Made by a program: the position numbers and the translations under genes. DNA of 18,765 nt. Origin: Nanobdellota archaeon. Its GTDB lineage: Archaea; Nanobdellota; Nanobdellia; Woesearchaeales; GW2011-AR9. Under the pieces are notes generated by a model. It ran no database searches, was not told where the DNA came from, and saw only the letters and a program-made list of their open reading frames with translations. Every line of letters begins with the position of its first letter. Position 1 is the first letter of the stretch. Where the stretch lies: NCBI GenBank assembly GCA_018812355.1, contig JAHJDQ010000013.1, forward strand, positions 1-18,765, read 5' to 3'. Below are positions 6,691 to 15,128 of this stretch, in pieces.

Positions 6691-8454
6691 ATGAAAAAAC
6701 GTCTTGCTGTTATTGAAAGGAATAAATGTCATCCGACTGAATGTGGAGATTATCTTTGCGCTAAATTGTGCCCTGTGAATAGGGCTGGTAAAGAGTGTAT
6801 CCTTCCCGGAGATGACAAAAAAGCTTTAATCGATGAAGTTCTTTGTACCGGTTGCTCGATCTGTTGCCATCGTTGTCCTTATGAAGCAATCCAAATCATT
6901 AACCTGCCTGCTCATTTAAACAAACCTCCAGTTCATCGCTACGGCCAGAATATGTTTGAACTCTATTCTCTTCCTGCACCTTTATTTGGTTTAGTCACCG
7001 GAATTGTTGGTAAGAACGGGATTGGAAAGTCGACTGCCTTAAAGATTATGGCTAATCTCCTCAAACCGAACCTTGGTAAGTTCGATCAAGAAGTTGAATT
7101 TAAAGAAATCATAAATTATTTTAAAGGTACAGAAACCCAAAAATTTTTAGAAAAATTACAAAAAAAGGAAGTCCAACTTTCCTATAAACCACAACAAGTG
7201 GATTTGATTCCTAAACAATTCTCCGGCAAGGTAATCAACTTACTAAAAAAGATCAATAAAGACGAAACTAAAGTAAACGAAATTATTGAAAAATTACACT
7301 TAACTAATTTTATTAACAACGATATCTCTAAAATTTCCGGCGGAGAGTTACAAAGAGTAGCAATAGCAGCAACAGTCTTAAAAGAAGGCAACTTATTTTT
7401 GTTTGACGAACCTACTTCTTATCTTGACATTAAACAAAGGATTAACTCTTCTAAATTTATCCGTTCTTTAGCAAATGATCACACTTCTACTATTGTCATC
7501 GAACACGACTTAATCATTCTTGACTATATGACTGATTTAATTAATATCATGTACGGACAAGAAAATGCTTTCGGAGTTGTTTCCGGCGTAAAATCTACCC
7601 GGGAAGGCATCAACGCTTTCCTGGAAGGTTATTTGAAAGAAGAAAACGTTCGCTTCCGTGATTATCATATTAAATTCGAAAAAACCCAACAACGTCAGCA
7701 AGGTAAGAAAATCAGTTTAATATCTTGGGGAAAGTTAACTAAAAAATTAGACCAATTTAATCTTAGTGCCGAAGCTGGAGAGTTAAACAAAAACGAAATT
7801 ATTGGTATTCTTGGCGAGAATGGCACGGGAAAAACTTCTTTTGTTAAAATTCTTGCTGGCTTGATTAAACCAGACAAAGGTAAGATTAATCAAAAAGTAA
7901 AAGTTTCTTATAAACCGCAGTACTTAGATCTAGACCCAGAAATATTAGTCGCTGAATATCTTCAAGATGCGGTTAACAACCATAATAATCAATTAATTAA
8001 ACCCTTAAATCTGACGAAATTATTAACTCAAAAGATTTCTGAATTGTCTGGCGGTCAGTTACAGAGAGTAGCCATCGCTCATTGTCTCAGCCAAGAAGCA
8101 GAATTATTTTTACTTGATGAACCTTCAGCATATCTGGATGTTGAGCAACGTTTATTAATCTCCAAAATTATTAAGAACCAAGCTCAGGAACGAGAGATTA
8201 CAATTCTTGTTGTTGACCACGATTTAATGTTCTTAGATTATCTTTCTGATAAGTTGATTGTTTTTACTGGCGAACCAGCAAAAAGCGGAACTTTACAAGG
8301 TCCTTTTAGCATGGAAGCTGGGATGAACTTGTTTTTACAAGGGCTTAATATTAGCCTGAGAAGGGATCAGAATTCCCATAGACCCCGAATTAATAAGTTA
8401 GGATCGGTTAAAGACAGAGAACAGAAAGCTCAAAACAAGCTTTATTATTCTTGA
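6691..8454 (+). CDS. rli: ABCE1/RLI ribosome-recycling ATPase
   Basis: A full-length 587-residue ABCE1. With the release-factor machinery it splits terminated ribosomes into subunits, using two ATPase sites and two [4Fe-4S] clusters; it is nearly universal in archaea and eukaryotes. The N-terminal iron-sulfur domain has Cys13, 18, 23, 27 and the ferredoxin-like series Cys52, 55, 58, 62 followed by 'PYEAI'. The first ATPase has Walker A GKNGIGKST (107-115), signature ISGGELQRVAIA, Walker B 'LFLFDEPTSYLD' and H-loop 'VIEHDL'. The second has GENGTGKTS, LSGGQLQRVAIA, 'LFLLDEPSAYLD' and 'VVDHDL'. All expected catalytic residues are present. It is a single-gene unit with its own TATA box and a T-rich downstream region. 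The symbol is the commonly used archaeal one. Confidence 0.97.
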   Translation: MKKRLAVIERNKCHPTECGDYLCAKLCPVNRAGKECILPGDDKKALIDEVLCTGCSICCHRCPYEAIQIINLPAHLNKPPVHRYGQNMFELYSLPAPLFGLVTGIVGKNGIGKSTALKIMANLLKPNLGKFDQEVEFKEIINYFKGTETQKFLEKLQKKEVQLSYKPQQVDLIPKQFSGKVINLLKKINKDETKVNEIIEKLHLTNFINNDISKISGGELQRVAIAATVLKEGNLFLFDEPTSYLDIKQRINSSKFIRSLANDHTSTIVIEHDLIILDYMTDLINIMYGQENAFGVVSGVKSTREGINAFLEGYLKEENVRFRDYHIKFEKTQQRQQGKKISLISWGKLTKKLDQFNLSAEAGELNKNEIIGILGENGTGKTSFVKILAGLIKPDKGKINQKVKVSYKPQYLDLDPEILVAEYLQDAVNNHNNQLIKPLNLTKLLTQKISELSGGQLQRVAIAHCLSQEAELFLLDEPSAYLDVEQRLLISKIIKNQAQEREITILVVDHDLMFLDYLSDKLIVFTGEPAKSGTLQGPFSMEAGMNLFLQGLNISLRRDQNSHRPRINKLGSVKDREQKAQNKLYYS

Positions 8455-8465
8455 ATGTTTTATAG

Positions 8466-8492
8466 TTTTTAATCATTTTTTGTTTTTCTTTC
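8466..8492 (+). terminator. T-rich terminator after rli
   Basis: Several runs of five to seven T begin 12 bases after the rli stop codon, with no stem-loop. They separate rli from the promoter region of the following cassette. Confidence 0.45.
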
Positions 8493-8512
8493 TAAATCAT
8501 TTTCTCTAATTA

Positions 8513-8548
8513 TTACATAATGGTAATTTTAAGTTACATAATGGTAAT
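8513..8548 (+). promoter_or_regulatory. Phased upstream repeats of cassette 1 (two copies)
   Basis: TTACATAATGGTAAT occurs identically at 8513-8527 and 8534-8548, start-to-start 21 bp, which is two helical turns. The second copy starts 16 bp before the TATA box at 8550. The same motif family, period and TATA distance recur before the paralogous gene at 17578. It looks like an activator or repressor binding array. The cognate protein is unknown; the adjacent double-HTH product is the obvious candidate (inference). Confidence 0.7.
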
Positions 8549-8549
8549 A

Positions 8550-8557
8550 TTTATAAA
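8550..8557 (+). promoter_or_regulatory. TATA box of cassette 1
   Basis: TTTATAAA, 34 bases before the TTG at 8584. The spacing to the homologous TTG is identical in cassette 2. Transcription would start within or just before the first codons, so the mRNA is nearly leaderless. Confidence 0.65.
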
Positions 8558-8583
8558 CAAAATAATAATCTTCTTCATTGAGG

Positions 8584-9060
8584 TTGGAAGCCAAAAAGAG
8601 GACTGAATTAGTAAAACAAGTAGCTCAATTAGTAAAATCTCTTTCTCAATCAGAAAAAAAATCTCTATTTACCAAAATTTTAACTGAAAAAGAAACCCTT
8701 CCTGTTTCTATTTTTAGAGGAAAATTATCTGGATTAGAAGCGATTACAGTTTATTTAAAGGATCAGCAAAAAAAATCGGTCAAAGAAATTTCTTTTTTAT
8801 TAAAAAGAAAAAATAGTACTCTTTATAATACTTATACAAAGGCAAAACAGAAATTAAAAAATCAAAAACTTGATCTTTCAGATCATTCTGTTCTTATTCC
8901 TGTTAAAATCTTCTCTAATCGTCAAATTTCTATTTTAGAATCGTTAGTTGCTTATCTCAGAGATCAGGATTTGAGCTGTAAAAAAATAGCTCAATTACTC
9001 AACAAAAGTTACAGTACTGTCAGAACTGTTTACACTCGCTACCAGAAAAAATGTCGGTAA
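8584..9060 (+). CDS. Tandem helix-turn-helix regulator, cassette 1
   Basis: A protein of 158 residues from the TTG at 8584; an in-frame TTG at 8578 would add two. I chose 8584 because the paralogue at 17578 starts at the aligned TTG-GAA, within the shared sequence AGGTTGGAA. After a helical leader, two copies of a ~52-residue unit follow: '(L/I)PVxIF', a helix with 'LEAITVYLKDQ' or 'LESLVAYLRDQ', a helix 'VKEISFLLKR' or 'KKIAQLLNK', and a recognition-like helix 'STLYNTYTKAKQKL' or 'STVRTVYTRYQKK'. The pattern resembles sigma region 4/LuxR-type HTH units. There is no sensor domain or membrane segment. The stop lies inside the start of the 2025-residue surface-protein gene (10-nt overlap), so the two are translationally coupled. 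Control of its own promoter through the 21-bp repeats is inferred. I know no named family for this protein. Confidence 0.75.
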   Translation: MEAKKRTELVKQVAQLVKSLSQSEKKSLFTKILTEKETLPVSIFRGKLSGLEAITVYLKDQQKKSVKEISFLLKRKNSTLYNTYTKAKQKLKNQKLDLSDHSVLIPVKIFSNRQISILESLVAYLRDQDLSCKKIAQLLNKSYSTVRTVYTRYQKKCR

Positions 9061-12000
9061 AAAAGAAAAAAGGCTGCAAGAGGAAACCAGTAGACCTAGC
9101 TGATCGCTTAAACTGGGTTGAAAATGAGCTTAAGAGTATTAGTGGTAGCACTAAGCAAAAGATTGTTCTAAAAAGTAAAGCAAAAACATCATATAAACAA
9201 ATTCCAGTAACCTATCCAAAACAAACTCTCGGCCTTAAATTAATGTTCATCTTTGCTTTAATTATTTCTGGAATGCTCTTCGTTAACCACTTTGATTTGG
9301 CTTCTAACTTTAATCAAAGTTTTTTCGGAGATGCTTTTAGTGGAGCAGTAATTAGTATTTTGCCAGTTAATGAAAATCCAACTGAAGAACCAGTTGAAGA
9401 GCAATGTTATGATCACACTACTTGTTTAAACATCACTACAACTAGTTGTCTTAATGTTTCTTGTGAAATGGTAGAAGTTTGCTCAGAAGAATGTGTTTCT
9501 GTTTGTGTGAATGAAACTGTTAATGATGAAATTAGAGAAGTATGTACTTTAGAATGTGCTGATGTTTGTGTTAATCAAACTGTTTGTGATGAGGAATGTA
9601 CTGATGTTATTGAAGAAAATTGTACTCTTGAAGAAGTTTGTGAAATAATTGATCAACCTCTCGGCTTAGGAACAATGGATCTTGGCATTATGGCTGCTCC
9701 GACAGTAAGTAGCGTTGTTTTGAATTCAACTAATATGTCAACAAATTATACTTCAGAAAATTTAACTTTGTATTTTGATGTTGCTGATGGTGATGGTGAT
9801 TCTGTTAAAAATATCACTAATTGGTTTGTAAATGGTACGAGTATTATGGTCTTGAATATGCCATTTGAGGGAGGGTCACAGAACGGTAATGCCACAGGTG
9901 TACCAAATGGTGCTAAGGATTATTCTGGTTATGGAAATAATGGTACTGTTGTAAATGCGACTTGGAATAGGACTGGCGGTTATGATGGTAAAGGTGCTTA
10001 CGAATTTGATAGCATTGATGATTATATTGTTGTCGGTGGTCTTAGTGGGGGTGCAATAACTTCCCATACAATTGTTGCTTGGGTTAAACCTGATGACTTA
10101 AGTGGTCATGTTTTAAATCCTGCTTTTGGTATGTTTTATACAAATACTCAAACGAGGTATTATTTTAGTAAAAGTTCATCCCCTAATCTACAGGTTAGAT
10201 GGAGACATTCTGATGGTAGTTATGTTAGTTATAATTTAATTAGTCCTGGAATGAGTTCTGATCTTTGGCATCATATTGCTATTGTCTATGACAATGAAAC
10301 TAATACCGTTAGTGGTTATTTGGATGGAGCAATTGGTGTTACTAATAATAATATGGACCGTTATAGCACTTTTAATAATTTTTATCTTGGAACAGCATCA
10401 GCTTATGACCTCATGAACGGCACCATCGACGAAGTCCAAATCTTCAATCGTTCCTTATCCGCAGAACAAATCTCTGCTTTATACCAAAACAGCACCGACT
10501 TAATTGTTAGCCAAGAAACAACTAAAGGAGAGAATTGGAGTGCAGTAGTTACACCAAATGACGGAACGGAAGATGGCACAAGTAAAGAAAGTAATGGTGT
10601 AATTATCTTAAACTCTCCAGCTAGTATTGCTTTACTCTCGCCAACAAACACTTCAGCAGTGAATCCTAACGCGAGTACTGACTTTAGCTGGAATTTTATA
10701 GATGCGGATAATGATGCCCAATCAGCTTATCAGATCCTCATCGCCAACAATTCTAATTTTAATAATCCAGAAGTTAATATAACTAATACCACTAGCAATG
10801 CTTACCATACAACAACATTAAACCAAACCAATATTACGTATTACTGGAAAGTTAGGATTAATGATACAGACGAGGCCTTGGGCAGCTTTAGTTCTGTATT
10901 CCAGTTTGATTCTAACACACCACCAACTCAGGATACTCCTATCTTAAATACTACTAATAACTACACCAATCAAAACTTAACAGTTTACAATCAATCAACT
11001 GCTGATGTAGACGGTGATAGTGTAAAAAATATCATCAATTGGAAAGTTAATGGTACTTCTATCATGTTATTAAACATGCCTTTTGAAAGGGTAAATAGTA
11101 CTACATCAAATAACGCTTGGGATTATTCTGGCTTGGGCAATAATGGGTCAGTTCAATCTGCAGCAGTCTGGAACTCTACTGGTGGTTATGATGGTAAAGG
11201 CGCTTATCAATTTGATGGATCTAATCAATCTCTGATTAGGGGTATACCCATTCCAATTGTCACATCTGACTTTACTTATCTCTACTGGATCAAAATCAAT
11301 TATCAGGACCTGTGGAATTATCATTTTACTCACTCTTTCAATACATTTCAGTTTATCTGTCACGGTAATAATCAGTATTTCCTTCGCTACAAGAACTCGA
11401 CAGGAGATTTGGTTGGTGGATACCTTGGCGGTAATTGTCCAACAGACACTTGGACACATTATGCCTTCAGTTATGATGAAGAAGGTAATAAACTGTCCAT
11501 TTATGAAAATGGATCTTTAAAATTCGAAGAAGATATTCCGGACGTGATTTATGTAAATGGTATAACTTCTCCTCTGGGCATAGGTACTAATAGTACAGTT
11601 GACGACTTTATGATATTTAACAGAACTCTATCTGCTGAACAAATTTCTGCTTTATACCAAAACAAAACAGATTTAATTGTTTCTCAGGAAACAACTAAAG
11701 GAGACACCTGGCAATCTTGTATAACTCCTAACGATGGTTTTGCAGATGGAGTAGAAGTTTGTTCAAATAATATTACTATTCTCAATGCTGCTCCTACTTT
11801 CAACGAATCATTGACAGGAAAAACAGTTGTTGCTGAACAAACTTTTAATTATGATATTAATTGTTTCGATCTTGATGGTGATGACCTCATTTATTATGAT
11901 AATACTACACTCTTTGATATTGATAATGTTACTGGCGAAATTACGGATACGCCATCTTCTGGAGATGTGGGGATTTATTCTATTAACATCACTTGCGGTG

Positions 12001-15000
12001 ACGGAATCGCTAATACTTCGCAGGCGTTTAATTATAATATCGTGGCTGTTCCGGCAGAAGAAGAAACCAGTGATACTACTGAACAAGATTCAGGAGCGGT
12101 ACCTGCAGAAGATGAAGTTGTGGAGGAAGCCGCTCCAGCAGTAGCAGCAGAAGCTACTACTGCCGAAGTGGCTACTGCGGAAGAAGTAGCAGAAGCAATT
12201 GAAGCTGGTCTTTTAACAATTGACGTTAATGTTGTCAAAAGAGATGTAGCTAAACAAATTAAAAAACAAATTCCAATAGCTAATATTCAAGAAATCGAAA
12301 TTACTTATATCAATAAAGGTGAGTACGCTGTAGAATTAACTCCTCAAGTGGAAGAGATGTTTGACTTCACTTTAGATAATGAAGAACAGGTTATAAAAAG
12401 TGTCCAACAACAAGTCTTGGAATCTTTAACTCACCCCCTTACTGAAGACAATGTGCAGCGGGCTCCTCCCATTATTATAGAGACAGTTACAGTAGAAATG
12501 ATTAATGATCAGGCAGAAACAATTACTTTTACACCAACAATTAAGTCAGAAACTGTTGATCTTATTTTAGAAAATGAACCGCAAATTGTCGAAACTTTAC
12601 ACAGCCAGATTGTTTCTGAGGAGGGGGGAAATCTTTCTGAGCAGCAAGTTCAGGAACTGGTTGCCGAGAAACTGGAAACAATCAAACTGATTGAAGAAAA
12701 AAATGTCCAGTTCCTTTCTAAAGGGAAGGTTCTTCCTAACTTACCTTTAATCAAACCGTTCGCTGGTGGAGAACCGACTAGTGGAATTACTTACGCTGGT
12801 GATCATACTAAGGGGGAGTATCTGCGGGCCCAAATTATTGATGCAGATAAAATCATCTTAAAGCCAGGAGAAAAAGTTGAAGATAAACTTAGAGTTCAAC
12901 TTGGTTTAACTGTAGAACCTAGAGAAAGAAAAATTACCGTAATTTATGAATCAGCAGAGGGTAGTTCATTTGAGAAAAACATTACTGTTCTGGAAGAACC
13001 TCAGCTTGGTGCTATTGTTGATCTTGATATCATTAATCATCTGCTTGATATTTATGCTGTTATTCCAAAAATTGAAGGTTCTTTTGGAGTTGAAGATTAT
13101 ACTTTTGAACTGATGATTACCGGAGACGATAACAAGGTTAAGTCTACTGAACTTTACGGACCTTACACCATTGCTGATCAAGAAGGTTCCATCTTCGCTC
13201 AAAATCTTAAGTATGATCCTCACCTTTACCAGAATAATCACACTCTCGGAATTAAGATTTTCAAAGAAAATAATCTTGTTGCTGAGAATGAGTACGAAGT
13301 TGACTTTAGTAATGGTATGATTATTCCTACCGTCGCAGTAAGAGCAAAACTTTCTCCGCAAGATCTTGCCGAGTTAATCCAAGAGCGGGTGGAAACCATC
13401 AAACTTATTGAGAAAAAAGATGTTCAATATTTAGCTAACAAAAAAACGTTACCGCCTGGAGGAATACCCCTGTTCGGTAAGCTTATTGGAGGAGCGAGAA
13501 AGAAAAGTCTCGCTAATAGTAATATCCAGACCTCCGGAGATTACTTAAAATTTAAACTTGTTAATCCAGCAACTAAAATTATTGCTCCAGGGGAAACTAT
13601 CACTGAAAATTATGAAGTGAGAACTGCCCTCACTACTGTCGAAGTAAATAAATCTATCAAAGTTAATTTAATGAGTGGTGGTCAGAAAGTATATGAACAA
13701 AACGAGTTGATCACTGAACAAACCAAAGTTGGTGGAGTTCTCGGCTTGGATGCCCAAAATAATTTACTTGATCTTTATATTGTTGTGCCTCAAGGTAATT
13801 CCACTTCAGCAGATCAATATTCTTTTGAATTAAACATTAATTCTGAAGAGGGCGAAACGAAATTTGCGGAATGGTATGGTCCTTATCTAGTTAAACCAGG
13901 TGCTGGCTTCATCTTTGCGCAAGAGTTTGTCTATAATCCAAAATCATACAACAAGAAACATTTGGCCGTAATTAAAGTTTATCAAGAGAGCCAACTAGTT
14001 GCCGAAAATGCTTATCAGCTTGATTTCCGCACCGGAATAGTTGAAGATGTTACTAAAACATTAGCTAAAACATCAAAAATTTTCTTCTATCTGAAACTAC
14101 TTCTTATTACTACTATTTTGTTTTTGATAATCATACTTTTTACTTTCCTTTATCTGCGAAGGCTCAAATATTTCTCTTCTATGATTGAAAACCTTCCTGT
14201 TCAGTTCAAGAAAGTTGCTTCTCCATTAAAAGAATCTAGTGAATCAAAAAGAGTTGTTCTTCCTAAATCCCCTTTAATTTCTGCTACTCAATTAGGTCGT
14301 GAGGTTGAAAAATTAGAAGAAGAAATTTATGGCAAGAAAGAAAAAAAGAAAAGATTACCTCAACCTATTGAACATAAAACACAATTAAGAATGAGACTAA
14401 TTAGTAAATTAAAAACATTTTTAACAAAATCATTTTTAAAACAAAAAGAACAGATTACTCCAGCAGATCAACTAGTTCCACTAAAAAGAAGTTTTAATTA
14501 TAAAGAAAAAAATTCTCGAAGTAAACCAATTATTCTGAAAGCTCCAAAGAAGAATTATCAAGATGAATTATCAAATATTGAAAAAGAGTTAAAAAATGTT
14601 GATCATCTCTTTTTACGTAAAAAATATAGAAAAATAACTGTTTCAGTTAAAAATAATTTAGCACCGGCTATAACAACTAAACCAATTAAAAAATTAAAAA
14701 TTCATCACAAAACAAAACAAAAAATGGAACTGCTTGAACAAGAATTGCAACAAGTTAACAGAAGTTTAGTTAATTTAAAAATACCTAGTAAAAAGAAAAA
14801 AATAATTAAAATTATTGAAGAACCATTAGTTAAAGTTAATGAGAATAAGAATAAAAAACAAAAAAGATCTCGACGAAGTAAATTACCTGAAAAATTTCGC
14901 ATTGAACTCGAAGGAGTAGAAAAACGATTAGAAAAATTAGATTTAATTGAATTCAAAAAGAAAAAACCTCAAAAGTTGATTAAAAAGATTACTAAAAAAA

Positions 15001-15128
15001 GGAAAGTCAAGAAAAAAAGAAATTGTAAATTAACTAGTGTTTACCAAAAAGAGCTCAACAACATTAATCTCCAACTTGCTTCATTAAATTTGGAAATGGC
15101 CTCGTCGAATCGAAAGAAAAAATCATAA
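9051..15128 (+). CDS. Giant two-TM surface protein with LamG domains and Lys-rich helical tail
   Basis: A 2025-residue membrane protein. Layout: basic cytoplasmic head (1-60, one helical module 'LNWVENELKSI'); TM1 (~63-81); 'GDAFSGAVISI'; a Cys-rich stretch with N-glycosylation sequons (~118-205); LamG/concanavalin-like domain 1 (~272-480); an Fn3/Ig-like domain (~525-630); LamG 2 (~680-872); a cadherin-like domain with 'DLDGDDLIYYD' (~915-1000); an Ala/Glu-rich linker (~1000-1060); two ~220-residue homologous domains (1204-1422 and 1443-1662); TM2 (~1683-1705); and a ~320-residue Lys-rich tail with repeated helices. Both LamG domains end with 'AEQISALYQN' and 'DLIVSQETTKG'. About 1600 residues would be outside and both ends inside. 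The likely role is adhesion or cell contact (inference). No Shine-Dalgarno precedes the ATG, so translation probably depends on the overlapping regulator gene. The last 6 bases overlap convergent lgt. Confidence 0.85.
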   Translation: MSVKKKKGCKRKPVDLADRLNWVENELKSISGSTKQKIVLKSKAKTSYKQIPVTYPKQTLGLKLMFIFALIISGMLFVNHFDLASNFNQSFFGDAFSGAVISILPVNENPTEEPVEEQCYDHTTCLNITTTSCLNVSCEMVEVCSEECVSVCVNETVNDEIREVCTLECADVCVNQTVCDEECTDVIEENCTLEEVCEIIDQPLGLGTMDLGIMAAPTVSSVVLNSTNMSTNYTSENLTLYFDVADGDGDSVKNITNWFVNGTSIMVLNMPFEGGSQNGNATGVPNGAKDYSGYGNNGTVVNATWNRTGGYDGKGAYEFDSIDDYIVVGGLSGGAITSHTIVAWVKPDDLSGHVLNPAFGMFYTNTQTRYYFSKSSSPNLQVRWRHSDGSYVSYNLISPGMSSDLWHHIAIVYDNETNTVSGYLDGAIGVTNNNMDRYSTFNNFYLGTASAYDLMNGTIDEVQIFNRSLSAEQISALYQNSTDLIVSQETTKGENWSAVVTPNDGTEDGTSKESNGVIILNSPASIALLSPTNTSAVNPNASTDFSWNFIDADNDAQSAYQILIANNSNFNNPEVNITNTTSNAYHTTTLNQTNITYYWKVRINDTDEALGSFSSVFQFDSNTPPTQDTPILNTTNNYTNQNLTVYNQSTADVDGDSVKNIINWKVNGTSIMLLNMPFERVNSTTSNNAWDYSGLGNNGSVQSAAVWNSTGGYDGKGAYQFDGSNQSLIRGIPIPIVTSDFTYLYWIKINYQDLWNYHFTHSFNTFQFICHGNNQYFLRYKNSTGDLVGGYLGGNCPTDTWTHYAFSYDEEGNKLSIYENGSLKFEEDIPDVIYVNGITSPLGIGTNSTVDDFMIFNRTLSAEQISALYQNKTDLIVSQETTKGDTWQSCITPNDGFADGVEVCSNNITILNAAPTFNESLTGKTVVAEQTFNYDINCFDLDGDDLIYYDNTTLFDIDNVTGEITDTPSSGDVGIYSINITCGDGIANTSQAFNYNIVAVPAEEETSDTTEQDSGAVPAEDEVVEEAAPAVAAEATTAEVATAEEVAEAIEAGLLTIDVNVVKRDVAKQIKKQIPIANIQEIEITYINKGEYAVELTPQVEEMFDFTLDNEEQVIKSVQQQVLESLTHPLTEDNVQRAPPIIIETVTVEMINDQAETITFTPTIKSETVDLILENEPQIVETLHSQIVSEEGGNLSEQQVQELVAEKLETIKLIEEKNVQFLSKGKVLPNLPLIKPFAGGEPTSGITYAGDHTKGEYLRAQIIDADKIILKPGEKVEDKLRVQLGLTVEPRERKITVIYESAEGSSFEKNITVLEEPQLGAIVDLDIINHLLDIYAVIPKIEGSFGVEDYTFELMITGDDNKVKSTELYGPYTIADQEGSIFAQNLKYDPHLYQNNHTLGIKIFKENNLVAENEYEVDFSNGMIIPTVAVRAKLSPQDLAELIQERVETIKLIEKKDVQYLANKKTLPPGGIPLFGKLIGGARKKSLANSNIQTSGDYLKFKLVNPATKIIAPGETITENYEVRTALTTVEVNKSIKVNLMSGGQKVYEQNELITEQTKVGGVLGLDAQNNLLDLYIVVPQGNSTSADQYSFELNINSEEGETKFAEWYGPYLVKPGAGFIFAQEFVYNPKSYNKKHLAVIKVYQESQLVAENAYQLDFRTGIVEDVTKTLAKTSKIFFYLKLLLITTILFLIIILFTFLYLRRLKYFSSMIENLPVQFKKVASPLKESSESKRVVLPKSPLISATQLGREVEKLEEEIYGKKEKKKRLPQPIEHKTQLRMRLISKLKTFLTKSFLKQKEQITPADQLVPLKRSFNYKEKNSRSKPIILKAPKKNYQDELSNIEKELKNVDHLFLRKKYRKITVSVKNNLAPAITTKPIKKLKIHHKTKQKMELLEQELQQVNRSLVNLKIPSKKKKIIKIIEEPLVKVNENKNKKQKRSRRSKLPEKFRIELEGVEKRLEKLDLIEFKKKKPQKLIKKITKKRKVKKKRNCKLTSVYQKELNNINLQLASLNLEMASSNRKKKS
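10430..10510 (+). repeat. End of LamG repeat 1 (paired with 11631-11710)
   Basis: The segment encoding 'LSAEQISALYQN' through 'DLIVSQETTKG' recurs ~1.2 kb downstream at 11631-11710 with mostly synonymous differences. The better-conserved block lies at the LamG C-terminal edge, marking an intragenic duplication of the LamG-plus-linker unit. Confidence 0.6.
12660..14037 (+). repeat. Tandem duplication of a ~220-residue extracellular domain
   Basis: Unit 1 (residues 1204-1422) and unit 2 (1443-1662) share a helical start ('ETIKLIEEKNVQFL' / 'ETIKLIEKKDVQYL'), a middle '(D)LDIINHLLDIYAVIP' / 'LDAQNNLLDLYIVVP', 'YGPY', 'FAQ' and an end 'VAENEYEVDF' / 'VAENAYQLDF'. DNA identity is low, so the duplication is old. 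I do not recognise the domain. Confidence 0.6.

Noticed and set aside
11257..12144. Open frames of 87-105 residues in other frames of the giant gene
   Set aside because: Low-complexity Ile/Leu/Ser composition and full overlap with well-supported LamG and cadherin-like coding sequence; shadows only.
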